The notes under the pieces: model-generated
The model's database searches: none
Seen by the model: only the letters and a program-made list of their open reading frames with translations
What the model was told of the DNA's origin: nothing
Position numbers and translations under genes: made by a program
In this document: positions 16,191 to 25,946 of the stretch, one piece after another
Layout: the number at the start of each line of letters is the position of its first letter
Numbering within the stretch: the stretch's first letter is position 1
NCBI GenBank assembly: GCA_963829965.1
Contig: CAWHLK010000022.1
Location: forward strand, 152,502 to 216,501
Length of the DNA stretch: 64,000 nucleotides
From: DASXZH01 sp963829965
GTDB taxonomy: Bacteria > Armatimonadota > Fimbriimonadia > Fimbriimonadales > Fimbriimonadaceae
Direction: 5' to 3'

Positions 16191-18141
16191 GACCGTTCGC
16201 AATTATCCGGGCAAAATCTGGCTTGGCCTCATTTTGGCAGCAGCCGTTGCTCTTGCCGGGTGCTCGAACGAACCGTATCCTCTGAGCTCGTGAAGGGAAA
16301 CACTTATTTCACGTCCATGGACGTCGAGCCTTCCTCACTGGACCCGAGCTACGCTTACGATCCGAATGACGATCCCATTATCACCCAGATCTACCCGAGC
16401 TACTTCCGGTTCAGCTTCTTAAAGCGCAAGCCCTATAAAGTTGAACTCGATCTCGGCGAAAAGGAACCGGTTATTGCCAAAGCCCGATTGGAGGACATCC
16501 TCAAAGACGGCACGACGAAAGCGGTCGACGGCGAGACATGGACCTTTACCCTCCGAAAAGACTTGCGTTTTCAGGACGATGCCTGCTTCCCTGGCGGACA
16601 TGGCCGCCCGATCACCGCGGCCGACATCGTGTACTCCTTCAAGCGAATGGCCGATCCCAAGGTGAACTGTCCCATCGCCTCATATCTCGCGGACAAGATC
16701 GTAGGTTTCCAGGCTTATGAATCGGGCTTCGCCAAAAACGGCCCCAAGCAATATCAAAACGATATCCCAGGGATCCAGGTGGACGGAAACGACCCTTGCT
16801 CGTTCACCATCAGCCTCAACCAATCTTATCCACAGCTTCGCTACATCATGGCGATGCACTTCACCAGCCCTCAAGCCCACGAGGCGGTGGACTTGTACGG
16901 CGACCAATACGCTCTTCACCATCCGGTCGGCTGCGGCTTGTTCGTGATGCAGGAATACCGGCCGCATCAGGGCATTTTGCTGGCGCGAAATCCCAACTCC
17001 TATGTCGAGAAGTTCCCTAGCTCCTCAGATACTCGATCTCAAGTCCATGCTGTCCGACGCGGGAAAGCGGCTGCCCTTTGTGGACCAAATATACGTCGCG
17101 ATTCTGACCGAGAGCACGACCGCTTACAACCTGTTTCAGCAAGGCTATCTGGACGATCTTTCGGTGGGCGCGAACAGTTCCGCAATCGATCCCAGTTCCA
17201 ATAACCTCACGCCGGAAATGAAGGAGCGCGGGATCAAGCTGGAAGCAAGCGACAACGTCACCACCTACTACATCGCCTTCAACATGGAGGATTCGGTGGT
17301 CGGCGGCTACACGCCACAAAAACGCAAGCTGCGGCAAGCGATTTCGCTTTCCGTCGATAGCCGGGCGATTATAGACCTCGAAGCATCCGGACTCGGGACG
17401 GAAGCCCAGTGGCTTCTCCCCAATGGGATCTTTGGCCATGATCCCACCTACAAGAACCCCTACCGCCAATACGACCCTTCTCTTACGAAGGCCAAACAGC
17501 TTCTCGCCGAAGCCGGCTACCCGAACGGGATCGATCCATCCACCGGCCAGCCCCTCGTGCTGCATTTCGACTGTTCAGTTTCTTCGCCCGCGGGCCGCGA
17601 AAGCACCCGCCTCATCCAGAAGATGATCCAGGCCCTAGGAGTCCAACTTGAGATAAGAGCCACCAGCTACGCGCTCTTTGATGCCAAGGTTCGAAAGAAG
17701 CAAACCCAAATCCTTTCTTACGACTGGTTCGCAGACTATCCGGACCCAGAGAACTTCGCCTTCCTTTTCTATTCCCCAAACGCACCGCCGGGGCCGAATC
17801 ACACGTCCTACCACAACCTGGAATACGACCGTCTTTTTGAGAAAATGAGAGCGATGCCCGACGGTCCCGAGAGAATGGCGATTATCAAGCAAATGAGGGC
17901 GATTTCCGTGGAGGACTGCCCGTGGATCTACACGCGGCATTCGGAGGACCTGACGTTGACTCAGCCATGGGAGTCGAACGTTTTGCCTCACCCGATGGAC
18001 TGGAGCCAACTGAAATACGTGCGCATCGATCCCGAACTCAGGCGGCGACTCCAGAAGCAGTGGAACCACCCCGTTTCCTGGCCCTTTTTTGTAATTCTGG
18101 AGCGCTGCTGGTGGGCATTCTTCCTGCCATTTACACGATAA
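16189..18141 (+). CDS. Oligopeptide ABC transporter substrate-binding lipoprotein (two frameshifts)
   Basis: Starts at ATG 16189 with a lipoprotein signal (IWLGLILAAAVALAGC-S). The frame shifts within about 16260-16296 and again near 17005-17025, after which a SBP_bac_5 (OppA/DppA) domain continues: MDVEPSSLDPSYAYDP, GETWTFTLRKDLRFQDD, ITAADIVYSFKRMADP, then LRQAISLSVDSRAIIDL, LLAEAGYPNGIDP and SYDWFADYPDPENFAFLFY. It binds peptides outside the membrane and delivers them to the permeases encoded downstream. The C-terminus has an extra hydrophobic tail (WPFFVILERCWWAFFLPF). Frameshifts are probably sequencing indels since all sections remain conserved. Confidence 0.85.
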
Positions 18142-18175
18142 GGTCGCGGATTAACCGAAGGGTGAGGGGGAGCGC

Positions 18176-19119
18176 ATGATCCGCTACCTGATCCGGCGGA
18201 TCCTCTACGCGGTTCCGATTTTGCTTGGCGTCATGCTTCTCACTTTCGCGCTGTTCTTCCTTGTTTCCACGCCCGATTCCCTGGCGCGGCGGAACCTCTC
18301 TTCCAAGAACCCGACCCCGACGCAGATCCATGAGTGGCTCTCAGAGCATGGCTATGACAAACCCGCGGGCGAGCAGTTCGTGGGATATATGGAGAACCTT
18401 TCTGAGCTTCAAGTTCGGCAAATCCGATCGCACGAAGGAGCCGATCTCAGATCGGCTCAAAGCGGGAATGCTTCCCTCTTTTCAGGTCGCCTCCATGGTA
18501 ATGCTCACTGCGCTGATCGTTTCGCTTACCTTGGCGATGGTTTCGGCCTATTTTCGAGGCACTTATGTGGACCGCTCTTTGACTCTCTTGTGCGTGGTTT
18601 TTTCTGAGCATCAGCTACGTTTTCTATGTCATCGCCATGCAGTTTCTTCTTGGCAAGGTTTTGCGCTATGGGCCGTTGGCGGGCTACCAGCCGGGTTGGG
18701 ACTCTTGGCGTTTCATGGTGATTCCGATGATCATCGGCGTGACCGCGCGCCTTGGTGGCGACATTCGGCTCTATCGCACCTTTCTTTTGGATGAAGTGAA
18801 CCAGGACTACGTCCGAACCGCCCGCGCCAAAGGCGTACGCGAGCACATCGTTTTGTTCAAGCATGTGCTGAAAAATGCCATGGTTCCTGTGATCACTACC
18901 TCCGCTTCTCTTGTTCCGATGCTCATCTTGGGAAGCATTATCCTCGAAAGCTTCTTTGGCATCCCTGGAATCGGGAGTTATATGCAAGATGCGATCACAA
19001 ACCAGGACTTTGCCGTGATCCGAGCGCTGGTTTATCTGGGGACGGTTCTGTACATCGTGGGTTTTATCGCCACCGACGTGCTTTACACCCTGGTCGATCC
19101 GAGGGTGCGGCTGCAATGA
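18176..19119 (+). CDS. Oligopeptide ABC transporter permease, OppB/DppB type (two frameshifts)
   Basis: N-terminus MIRYLIRRILYAVPILLGVMLLTFALFFL is the typical OppB start. Frame breaks fall near 18405 and at about 18600 in a run of six T; removing one T restores LCVVFLSISYVFYVIAMQF. The EAA loop (DYVRTARAKGVREHIVLFKHVLKNAMVPV) and the last helices (ILESFFGIPGIGSYM) are intact. The stop overlaps the start of the next gene (ATGA). Forms the channel with the OppC-type permease. Confidence 0.85.
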
Positions 19120-20135
19120 TGGATCGATCGGACTGGATCCAGGATATCGGTGTCTTATGCGTGCCGATTCTCCTTGGCGGGGTCCTTGTGAGGGCAGGCA
19201 AACAGCCGTTATGGCGGGAGGCTTACCGCCGTCTGGCCGGCAACAAGGTCGCCCTGGCTTCGGTGATCGTTCTCGGAATCTATCTGCTCCTTGCCCTGCT
19301 CGATGGCATCGCTTGGCACTCGCCGAAGCAAATGGGACGGGAGTCTGTTGTGGACGCCCTGTTTTCACGGCCTTTAGAACGGACCTACTCTTCGCCACTC
19401 GCGAGTGTCACAGCTGAGCATCGGAATCCCAAGCCTCTGGTCGCGCCCCATGGCCACATTTTCGGTACCGATTCGATCGGAGCGGACGTTCTATACGAAA
19501 CGATCAAGGGGTGCCACACCGCGTTCTTCATCGGGGGCCTCACGATGTTGATCGCCACGCCGGTTGCGCTTTTGCTTGGCCTGATCAGCGGCTATTTCGG
19601 CAAGATCGTGGACGACGCAGTGCAGTACACCTACACGGTTTTCGCCTCGATTCCCGATATCCTGCTCCTTATCGCGATCATCATGGTTCTCGGCCAGGGA
19701 CTCTTCCCTATCTGTTTCGCGTTGGGAATCACCTCATGGGTTGGCCTTTGCAGGCTCGTGCGAGGGGAGACCCTCCGTCAAAAGGAGCGGGAATACGTGC
19801 GCGCGGCAAAGGCGCTCGGCGTCAAGCCGGCGCGTATCATGTTTCGACATATTTTGCCGAATCTGTTGCCAACCGTGATAATTTCGGTCACCCTGTCTTT
19901 CTCCTACATCGTTCTCGCCGAGGCCGTCTTGAGTTATCTGGGCGTAGGCGTGGGCCCGGACGTTCCGAGCTGGGGCAACATGATCGACGGTGCGCGGGAT
20001 GAGCTCACATGGGCGCCGGTGGTCTGGTGGAACCTGGCTGCGGCCACCGGCGCGTTGTTCATCATGGTTCTTGCCCTGAACCTGCTTGCCGATGCCTTGC
20101 GCGACGCGATCGACCCGCGCCTGAGGAGTTCTTAA
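19116..20135 (+). CDS. Oligopeptide ABC transporter permease, OppC/DppC type
   Basis: 339 residues, the only unbroken gene of the five. N-terminal cytoplasmic stretch with an OppC N-domain (REAYRRLAGNKVALASVIVLG), periplasmic loop containing HIFGTDSIGADVLYETIKG, then five helices with the EAA motif REYVRAAKALGVKPARIMFRHILPN and the final SYLGVGVGPDVPSWGNMI, all characteristic. Extra hydrophobic N-terminal helix (IGVLCVPILLGGVLV) is slightly unusual. Overlaps oppB by 4 nt. Confidence 0.93.
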   Translation: MMDRSDWIQDIGVLCVPILLGGVLVRAGKQPLWREAYRRLAGNKVALASVIVLGIYLLLALLDGIAWHSPKQMGRESVVDALFSRPLERTYSSPLASVTAEHRNPKPLVAPHGHIFGTDSIGADVLYETIKGCHTAFFIGGLTMLIATPVALLLGLISGYFGKIVDDAVQYTYTVFASIPDILLLIAIIMVLGQGLFPICFALGITSWVGLCRLVRGETLRQKEREYVRAAKALGVKPARIMFRHILPNLLPTVIISVTLSFSYIVLAEAVLSYLGVGVGPDVPSWGNMIDGARDELTWAPVVWWNLAAATGALFIMVLALNLLADALRDAIDPRLRSS

Positions 20136-20137
20136 CC

Positions 20138-21203
20138 GTGGCGCTTCTGGAAATTCGGGGGCTTTGCACCTACCTACGCTCGCCGCGGGGGGTTGTCAAG
20201 GCGGTTGACGGAATTTCTGTGACCGTTGAGGAAGGCAAGATACGTGCGCTAGTGGGCGAATCCGGTTCCGGCAAGTCGATGACCGCCCTCTCGATCATGC
20301 AGCTCCTGCCCGAACCGGCAGGCTATGTGGAGAGTGGAAGCATCGCTTTTGAAAGCCAGGATCTGCTGGACCTCACCTGGTCCGAAATGCGAGACCTTCG
20401 AGGTTCGCGCATCTCCATGATCTTTCAGGAACCGATGACCAGCCTCAATCCCGCCTACACGATCGGCAACCAGGTCCGGGAGGCGGCCTTGGTCCACGGA
20501 AAGTCGCGCGCTGAAGCCGCCGACCTAGCGCTGCACTTATTGGAAAGGGTGGGAATGGAGAACCCCCAACTGACGCTCAGGCAGTATCCGCACGAGCTAT
20601 CGGGTGGGATGCGCCAGAGGGTGATGATCGCGATCGCGCTAACCAACAAACCAAGGCTTCTTATCGCCGACGAGCCGACCACGGCTTTAGATGTTACAGT
20701 TCAAGCTCAAATACTTGAACTTATCCGTGACATGCAGCGAGAATTTCAGCATGGCGGTTCTGCTCATTACTCACGATTTGGCCGTCGTGGCCGAAATGGC
20801 GGACGACGTTTCCGTAATGTACGCGGGTCAGATCGTTGAGGATGCAACTGTGCGGGGATTGTTTAAGAATCCAAGGCATCCTTATACACGGGATTTGCTT
20901 GAGAGTTTGCCGGGGAGGAAATCTAGGGGCCAAGACCTGGCGGTGATCTCAGGCCGCGTGCCCGAGGCAACGAATTGGCCCACCGGGTGTCGCTACGCTC
21001 CCAGGTGCCGTCTTGCCCAGGCCATCTGTACAACAAGAGCGCCTGCGGAGATCATGAAATCTGAGGTTAAGGCACGGAGAGACAGCAGCGAATCTTCTGC
21101 AACTTCCGCTTCATTGTCCGTTCCAGAGTTGATCGGGGCTGAAAGAGTGAGCTGTCACATCTTCGATCCGAAGTACGCAGACGCCTTCAAGGAGAAATCA
21201 TGA
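20138..21203 (+). CDS. Oligopeptide ABC transporter ATPase, OppD type (one frameshift)
   Basis: Starts at GTG 20138, two bases after the permease stop. Walker A GESGSGKS (40-47), Q-loop IFQEPMTSLNPA, signature ELSGGMRQRVMIA, Walker B LLIADEPTTALDV and, after a frame break near 20750, H-loop LLITHDLAVVAEMADD. The OppD C-terminal oligopeptide domain has PTGCRYAPRCRLAQAIC, whose cysteines bind an iron-sulphur cluster in relatives. Stop overlaps the OppF start. Confidence 0.87.
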
Positions 21204-22013
21204 TCCTGGAGGCTCGCAACCTGACCAAGGCATTCGGCAAACGGGGCAGCCTGCTCCAGCGCCCCACACTTAAGATGGCGGTGGATGGTGTCAACTTCTC
21301 CGTCCCGGAGGGCAAGACGGTCGCCCTGGTAGGAGAGTCCGGCTCCGGCAAGTCAACGGTCGGCATGATGCTCCTCGGCCTTCTGGATCCAACGGCGGGC
21401 GAAATCGAGTTCGAGGGCCAGACGATCTGGACCAAACGCGGCAAACCGCGTCAAGAGCTCAAGCGAAAGATCCAAGTGGTTTTCCAAGACCCTTATGCGA
21501 GCCTGAATGCACGGATGACGGTTGAGGAAGCGATCACCGAAGGCATCCTCATTCATCGTCTTGCGCGAAACCCGGCGGAAAAAATTTGAGCGGGCGAAAG
21601 TGCTGCTTGCCCAGGTTGGCCTTGGCGAGGAAACGCTTCACCGCTATCCGCATGAGTTCAGCGGAGGCCAACGGCAGCGTATTGCGATTGCGCGGGCCCT
21701 CAGCGTAGAGCCCAAGTTTCTCGTTCTCGACGAACCGACGAGTGCGCTCGACGTTTCCGTTCAGAGCCAGGTTTTGAACTTGCTTCGCCGCTTGCAGGCG
21801 GAGTTCGGGCTCTCCTACCTGTTCATCACTCACAACTTGGCGCTGGTGGAGTACTTGGCAGACGAGGTGTGCGTGATGCAGCGCGGAAAGATCGTGGAGC
21901 GGGGCACGGTGGAGGAAGTTTTTGACCATCCGCAGGACCCTTACACGAAGCTGCTGCTAGGGTCGATTCCGAGCCCCGATCCGACGCAGCGGAAGTTGGG
22001 GTCTTCGGCATAG
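21200..22013 (+). CDS. Oligopeptide ABC transporter ATPase, OppF type (one frameshift)
   Basis: ATG 21200 overlaps the oppD stop. Walker A VGESGSGKST (45-54), Q-loop VVFQDPYASLNARM, signature EFSGGQRQRIAIARAL, Walker B FLVLDEPTSALDV, H-loop LFITHNLALVEYLAD; C-terminal PYTKLLLGSIPSPDP is the OppF tail. The frame is lost between about 21560 and 21590 around GAAAAAATTT, a homopolymer. Converges with the EamA gene 3 nt downstream. Confidence 0.87.
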
Positions 22014-22016
22014 TGA

Positions 22017-22982
22017 TCAATCCGCGGCGACCGCGCATGGCTCTGGATCGGTGACTATCACGGTCCCAACGGGAGCCTCCTTCCGCTTTCGCACCACCGA
22101 CAGCATTACAACGCCCGAGAGGATGAGAACCAGGGCCACTATCGAGCGAGTTGTGATCGGCTCGCCTGCAAAAACCGCCCCAAGGAGAACCGCTACGGCA
22201 GGATTAACATACGCGTAGGTTCCCAGGCGGGCCGGATTTGTTGCCTTGTTCAGCCAGGTGTAGGCGGAAAAGGCGACGATCGAACCGAATACGACCAGGT
22301 AAGCCAATGCCCATAGGGAATGCGCGGAAACTTGCGCCCAATGGACCCTTTCCCCAATTAATGCTCCCACAAACAAGAGAACAATGCCACCGATGAGCAT
22401 TTCGCCGCCGTTCGTCATCCACGGCGAAGCGGGCAGCTCTGCCTGCCGGGCATACAGCGTTCCCCCGGCCCAGCCCAAAGTGCCGACCAGAATCACGGCC
22501 GCGGCGACAAGATCGGCCCCTTTACCAAGCAGCCCTTGTCCGCTAGGCATGACGAGAACGACCAGCCCGATGAGGCCAATCGCCAGACCGGCCGCCTGGC
22601 TGGATGTTGGACGCTTTTTGTTGCCAAAGCCCCAGTTCAAAAGCAGAAGCCACAAGGATACGGTCGCAACCATGATGGCCGCGAGCCCTGATGGCAGCCT
22701 CATCTCAGCCCAAGTGACTCCGCCGTTGCCACAGCTCAGCATGAGAACGCCAACAATCGCTCCGTTTCGCCACTGCTTGGCGGTGGGTTTTGGGGCCCGG
22801 GTGAGCAAGCTGTAAACCAAGAGGATCGAGCCGGCAATCACAAACCGTGTTCCCGCCATGGTGAGCGGGGGGATCGTCGCAATCGCATAACTGATCGCGA
22901 GATACGTGGAACCCCAAACGATGTACACCGTGGCAAATGCCAGGGCTATCGCTGCCGTCGAATGCTTCTCCCTCAGATCCAC
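22017..22982 (-). CDS. EamA/DMT family transporter (YedA-like)
   Basis: 321 residues with ten hydrophobic helices in two EamA repeats; the first has IVWGSTYLAISYAIATIPPLTMAGTRF, the second STYA-type PARLGTYAYVNPAVAVLLGAVFAGEPIT. Family members export amino acids or other metabolites, or have unknown substrates. Start is GTG at 22982 with TAATAT ending 6 nt upstream, consistent with a leaderless message. Confidence 0.92.
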   Translation of the reverse strand: MDLREKHSTAAIALAFATVYIVWGSTYLAISYAIATIPPLTMAGTRFVIAGSILLVYSLLTRAPKPTAKQWRNGAIVGVLMLSCGNGGVTWAEMRLPSGLAAIMVATVSLWLLLLNWGFGNKKRPTSSQAAGLAIGLIGLVVLVMPSGQGLLGKGADLVAAAVILVGTLGWAGGTLYARQAELPASPWMTNGGEMLIGGIVLLFVGALIGERVHWAQVSAHSLWALAYLVVFGSIVAFSAYTWLNKATNPARLGTYAYVNPAVAVLLGAVFAGEPITTRSIVALVLILSGVVMLSVVRKRKEAPVGTVIVTDPEPCAVAAD

Positions 22983-22988
22983 CCAACG

Positions 22989-22994
22989 ATATTA
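22989..22994 (-). promoter_or_regulatory. -10 box of the EamA gene (leaderless start)
   Basis: TAATAT ends exactly 6 nt before the GTG start at 22982. No convincing -35. Confidence 0.45.
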
Positions 22995-23181
22995 GCAGCG
23001 GCAACACGACCACCGCTTCCGGTTTTGAAGCGAGTAATACTGGTTGGGTTTTTGGGTCTTGGGATGGTTACCCTCTACGCTAGAGCACACAACTTTCCAA
23101 GATTCTTGCCTGATATGATTCAACAGCCTCGTTCCAAGAGCCTTACATATCGCAGGTTTTTTGAAAGAAGCAGTTGCTCGC

Positions 23182-24387
23182 CTACCGGCCTCCGGAATCG
23201 AAAAAACGCCTTGCGGCCAACATCGCCGATGGGGCGGCGGTGATGTGGTCCAACCGTATATTCACGATCGGAAAGGCGCGGACCAGTCCCTCGTTGGAGA
23301 GGTGGCGTCGCATGCAATCGACGGCCTCGATCGTGTTTTCTGGGGCGACCACCGTATCGGTCGTCAGATAAGGAAGGAGCAAGGGCGTGTGAGGAGTCCA
23401 GTCGTAACAATCGTTCGCGGCCAGGGCCGCTAGAAAAGGGTCAGTTTTGTCCCCTTTGGATAATATCTCCCGAAAGCGCCGGTTCAGGACCCTACGGATA
23501 GATTGCAGCGCGCCTAGCTGAATCCCCTTTCCGAAGAGTTTCGCCGCCACCGACAGATCGGACAGACCTTTGCCGAAAACGTAGGGAATGTAACTGGCAA
23601 ACGAGGGCACGAAATAATCCGTAAGCTTAAGGCCCAGGTTTGCCTCGGCAGAATAGCCCGAAAAGCCGAGCAAGTAGAGGCGGATCGCCAAGTTCTCAAG
23701 ATCGAGAGGGTCGTTCACAATCGCCCTTGCGGTCACGCCGCTGAGATCGTATGCGCCAGACATGGGAGCGGCCAGATCCGGTGCTGTACCTGCCTCTTCC
23801 AAATGCCGAACCGCCCACATCGCGGCGCCGCCGCCCTCGGAGTAGCCGGTTATGTAAAGGCTCTTCCCGATCGGCTCATTGATCTTTGCCCCAAGGTCTC
23901 GCACGGGCGTTATCATGTCGATCCCCGATCGGCTGTTGATGTCACCCAGAGGATAAGGGTGAACCGCTTGGTTATCGCCCAGGCCCAAATAGTCCGGGAC
24001 TGCGACCGCGTACCCGGCAGTCGCAAAGGCCGCGGCAACCGCATCGATCTCCAGGTTCGAGTTCCAACCTCGGTAACGGGATGGTGAGAATCTCCGGTCG
24101 CTGGTGGTGCCGTGAAAGTAGACGATCAGCCCGCTCGGAGCGCCTGTTTTGGGAATCAGGAGCAAACCGGTGAGGGTTGTGGGAGCACCCCTAAAATCGG
24201 TGGACAGATAGCTGATCTTGTAGTAATCGATCGGGCCGGAAGCCGGCGGCAGCCCGGGCGCCCATTTGGCTTCCTCTGACCTGACCGTCCGCAACGAGAG
24301 AGTCCCCGAGAAAGAGCCTCCCGAGGATTGCGCGAACGAATTACAGATAAGGAGACAAAGAGCGAGTAAGGTCAAACATTTCTTCAA
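23182..24387 (-). CDS. Secreted alpha/beta hydrolase, secretory-lipase (LIP) like
   Basis: 401 residues with a signal peptide (KKCLTLLALCLLICNSFAQ). Alpha/beta-hydrolase features: oxyanion region LIVYFHGTTSD, nucleophile elbow ITGYSEGGGA with the serine near residue 180, and late Asp (TTDTVVAPENT) and His (LDHITAAPSAML) candidates for the triad. The spacing VAVPDYLGLGDN before the elbow matches bacterial secretory lipases and related acyl hydrolases. Start is TTG at 24387; ribosome-binding site weak. Substrate unproven, probably esters or lipids outside the cell. Confidence 0.85.
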   Translation of the reverse strand: MKKCLTLLALCLLICNSFAQSSGGSFSGTLSLRTVRSEEAKWAPGLPPASGPIDYYKISYLSTDFRGAPTTLTGLLLIPKTGAPSGLIVYFHGTTSDRRFSPSRYRGWNSNLEIDAVAAAFATAGYAVAVPDYLGLGDNQAVHPYPLGDINSRSGIDMITPVRDLGAKINEPIGKSLYITGYSEGGGAAMWAVRHLEEAGTAPDLAAPMSGAYDLSGVTARAIVNDPLDLENLAIRLYLLGFSGYSAEANLGLKLTDYFVPSFASYIPYVFGKGLSDLSVAAKLFGKGIQLGALQSIRRVLNRRFREILSKGDKTDPFLAALAANDCYDWTPHTPLLLPYLTTDTVVAPENTIEAVDCMRRHLSNEGLVRAFPIVNIRLDHITAAPSAMLAARRFFDSGGR

Positions 24388-24582
24388 AGGTTAATTCTCG
24401 ACTTCTTTTAACATAGGTTGTCATTAGACGTTTCAATCCGACGTCTAAGAAAATAATAGCCTGGGCGCTCAGCTTTGGGGGAAGACTTGTGTCTCAAGTC
24501 GGCGAGCGTTGCAACCGTACTTCATAGGTAAATACCGGTAAAGTATTGTCGAGGGCTTCAGAACTGAGGAGGTTCAGCAACG
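24388..24582. other. Divergent intergenic region with a 195-nt leader
   Basis: Contains a hairpin TTAGACGT/ACGTCTAA around 24425-24451 and a short AATAC/GTATT hairpin near 24532-24547, followed by GAGGAGG before the beta-helix gene start. I see no gene here. Confidence 0.4.
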
Positions 24583-25767
24583 ATGCAAAATCAATTACGT
24601 CCCTCGGGTAAGCAGGGATTCTTTCAGCGCTTAACGAAGGTTGGCTGCCGTTTGTGGTTAATGGCCGGATGCGCCCTGATCTTGGCAGGCGCCGCCAAGG
24701 CTTCGACCAATCCGCCGAGTTGGAACAGTTCGGTGACGTATACCAATGGCGATCTAGTGGTCGGCCCGGAGGGCAACTATTATCGATGCGTTGTCAAGAA
24801 TACGAACCAGGCCCCATGGACCGACGCGGGTCCCGCCCAGGGCGGATTCTGGCAACTTAATCACACCTACGTTCCAACCATTCTGCAGGTTGGAGACAAG
24901 TTGCGGTTCCACCGAATCGAATATGCTCTTGCTTTCTTGCACGATGCGACGCTGACCAATCTGGTGACGATCAGTATTCCGGATGCTTTTACAGAGACGC
25001 CGATCACTACAATCGACTTGAACAACGCTTTCGGAGCGAACATTCAAATCGTGGGCAGCTCCAATCCAAACGCGCCCTGCACCATTACTCCGCCCGCGGG
25101 CGACTCCGGCTTCTTTCTTGACGGCGGCTACACCTTCGGCGGAATCAGCAACGTCACGGTGATGGGGACGGCAAAATCCGGCGTGAGCAATTACGGCTTT
25201 TCACTTTCGGCCGGCTGCAACCTTCTCAATGTCGACGATGTGACGATCGATGGCTTTACGGACGGGATCTACATGATCACCAGTGCGCGAATGACTTCGG
25301 TTGCGCTGTCCATTAAGGATTCCAGTTTTGCGGGAATCGCGGTTGACGGTGACTCGTCGATCTCATGCCCAGACGTCACGATTAGCGGCGGAGGCGTTGG
25401 GATCTATGGCATCTACATCACCAACCGCGGCCATGTGACTACTTTCGATGCCTCGATCCACGACCTTTCCCCTTCCTTGGGAGTTGGAATCAGTGAATCG
25501 GTCGAAAGTGCGGCCACGATTACGGGATCGACGATTGATGCTTGGCTGGGTCTCGACATCGTCGGGCACAGCATGATCCATGCGGAAAGCTGCAAGATCA
25601 CCTCGACCCTTCCTACGACCGTCAAGGTGTATTACGACAGCTACATCAATTTGCTGGGATGCACGTTATCGCCCGTGCTTGGAGCTCAGGCTTTTCCGAA
25701 CGGAGTTCTTACCTCCACATCCACCACTATTCTTGGGAATGATGGTTCAGTCATCCTGCAGCCTTAA
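24583..25767 (+). CDS. Secreted right-handed beta-helix protein with N-terminal carbohydrate-binding-like module
   Basis: 394 residues. Strong ribosome-binding site (GAGGAGG) 10 nt before ATG. Signal region ends at ALILAGAAKAS. Residues about 45-90 (WNSSVTYTNGDLVVGPEGNYYRC... FWQL) resemble the ChtBD3/CBM5-12 module, W-x-Y-x-G-D-V-y-Y. The remainder has short beta-rung repeats (GISNVTVMG, NLLNVDDVTIDGFTDGIYM, SISCPDVTISGGGVGIYGI, AATITGSTIDAW), as in pectate-lyase-like parallel beta-helices. Likely a surface or secreted polysaccharide-binding or -cleaving protein; no catalytic residues can be assigned. A strong terminator follows. Confidence 0.7.
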   Translation: MQNQLRPSGKQGFFQRLTKVGCRLWLMAGCALILAGAAKASTNPPSWNSSVTYTNGDLVVGPEGNYYRCVVKNTNQAPWTDAGPAQGGFWQLNHTYVPTILQVGDKLRFHRIEYALAFLHDATLTNLVTISIPDAFTETPITTIDLNNAFGANIQIVGSSNPNAPCTITPPAGDSGFFLDGGYTFGGISNVTVMGTAKSGVSNYGFSLSAGCNLLNVDDVTIDGFTDGIYMITSARMTSVALSIKDSSFAGIAVDGDSSISCPDVTISGGGVGIYGIYITNRGHVTTFDASIHDLSPSLGVGISESVESAATITGSTIDAWLGLDIVGHSMIHAESCKITSTLPTTVKVYYDSYINLLGCTLSPVLGAQAFPNGVLTSTSTTILGNDGSVILQP

Positions 25768-25791
25768 CCTGGTTCGAGAATGACAAATCAT

Positions 25792-25820
25792 GGGCGGGCC
25801 CACGGGCCCGCCCTTTTCTT
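25792..25820 (+). terminator. Rho-independent terminator after the beta-helix gene
   Basis: GGGCGGGCC (25792-25800), loop CACG, GGCCCGCCC (25805-25813), then TTTTCTT. Perfect 9-bp G+C stem. Confidence 0.9.
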
Positions 25821-25946
25821 CGGCCATCATCATGCCGGTGACCTTATCCAAGCGGTTTTCGTCAATTACTGGGCTGCGAACCGCGTAGTAAACTTGAGCC
25901 CAATCGAGCCTGCCTTGCCAGGCATGCCAGGCCTTGGAGCACGGGC

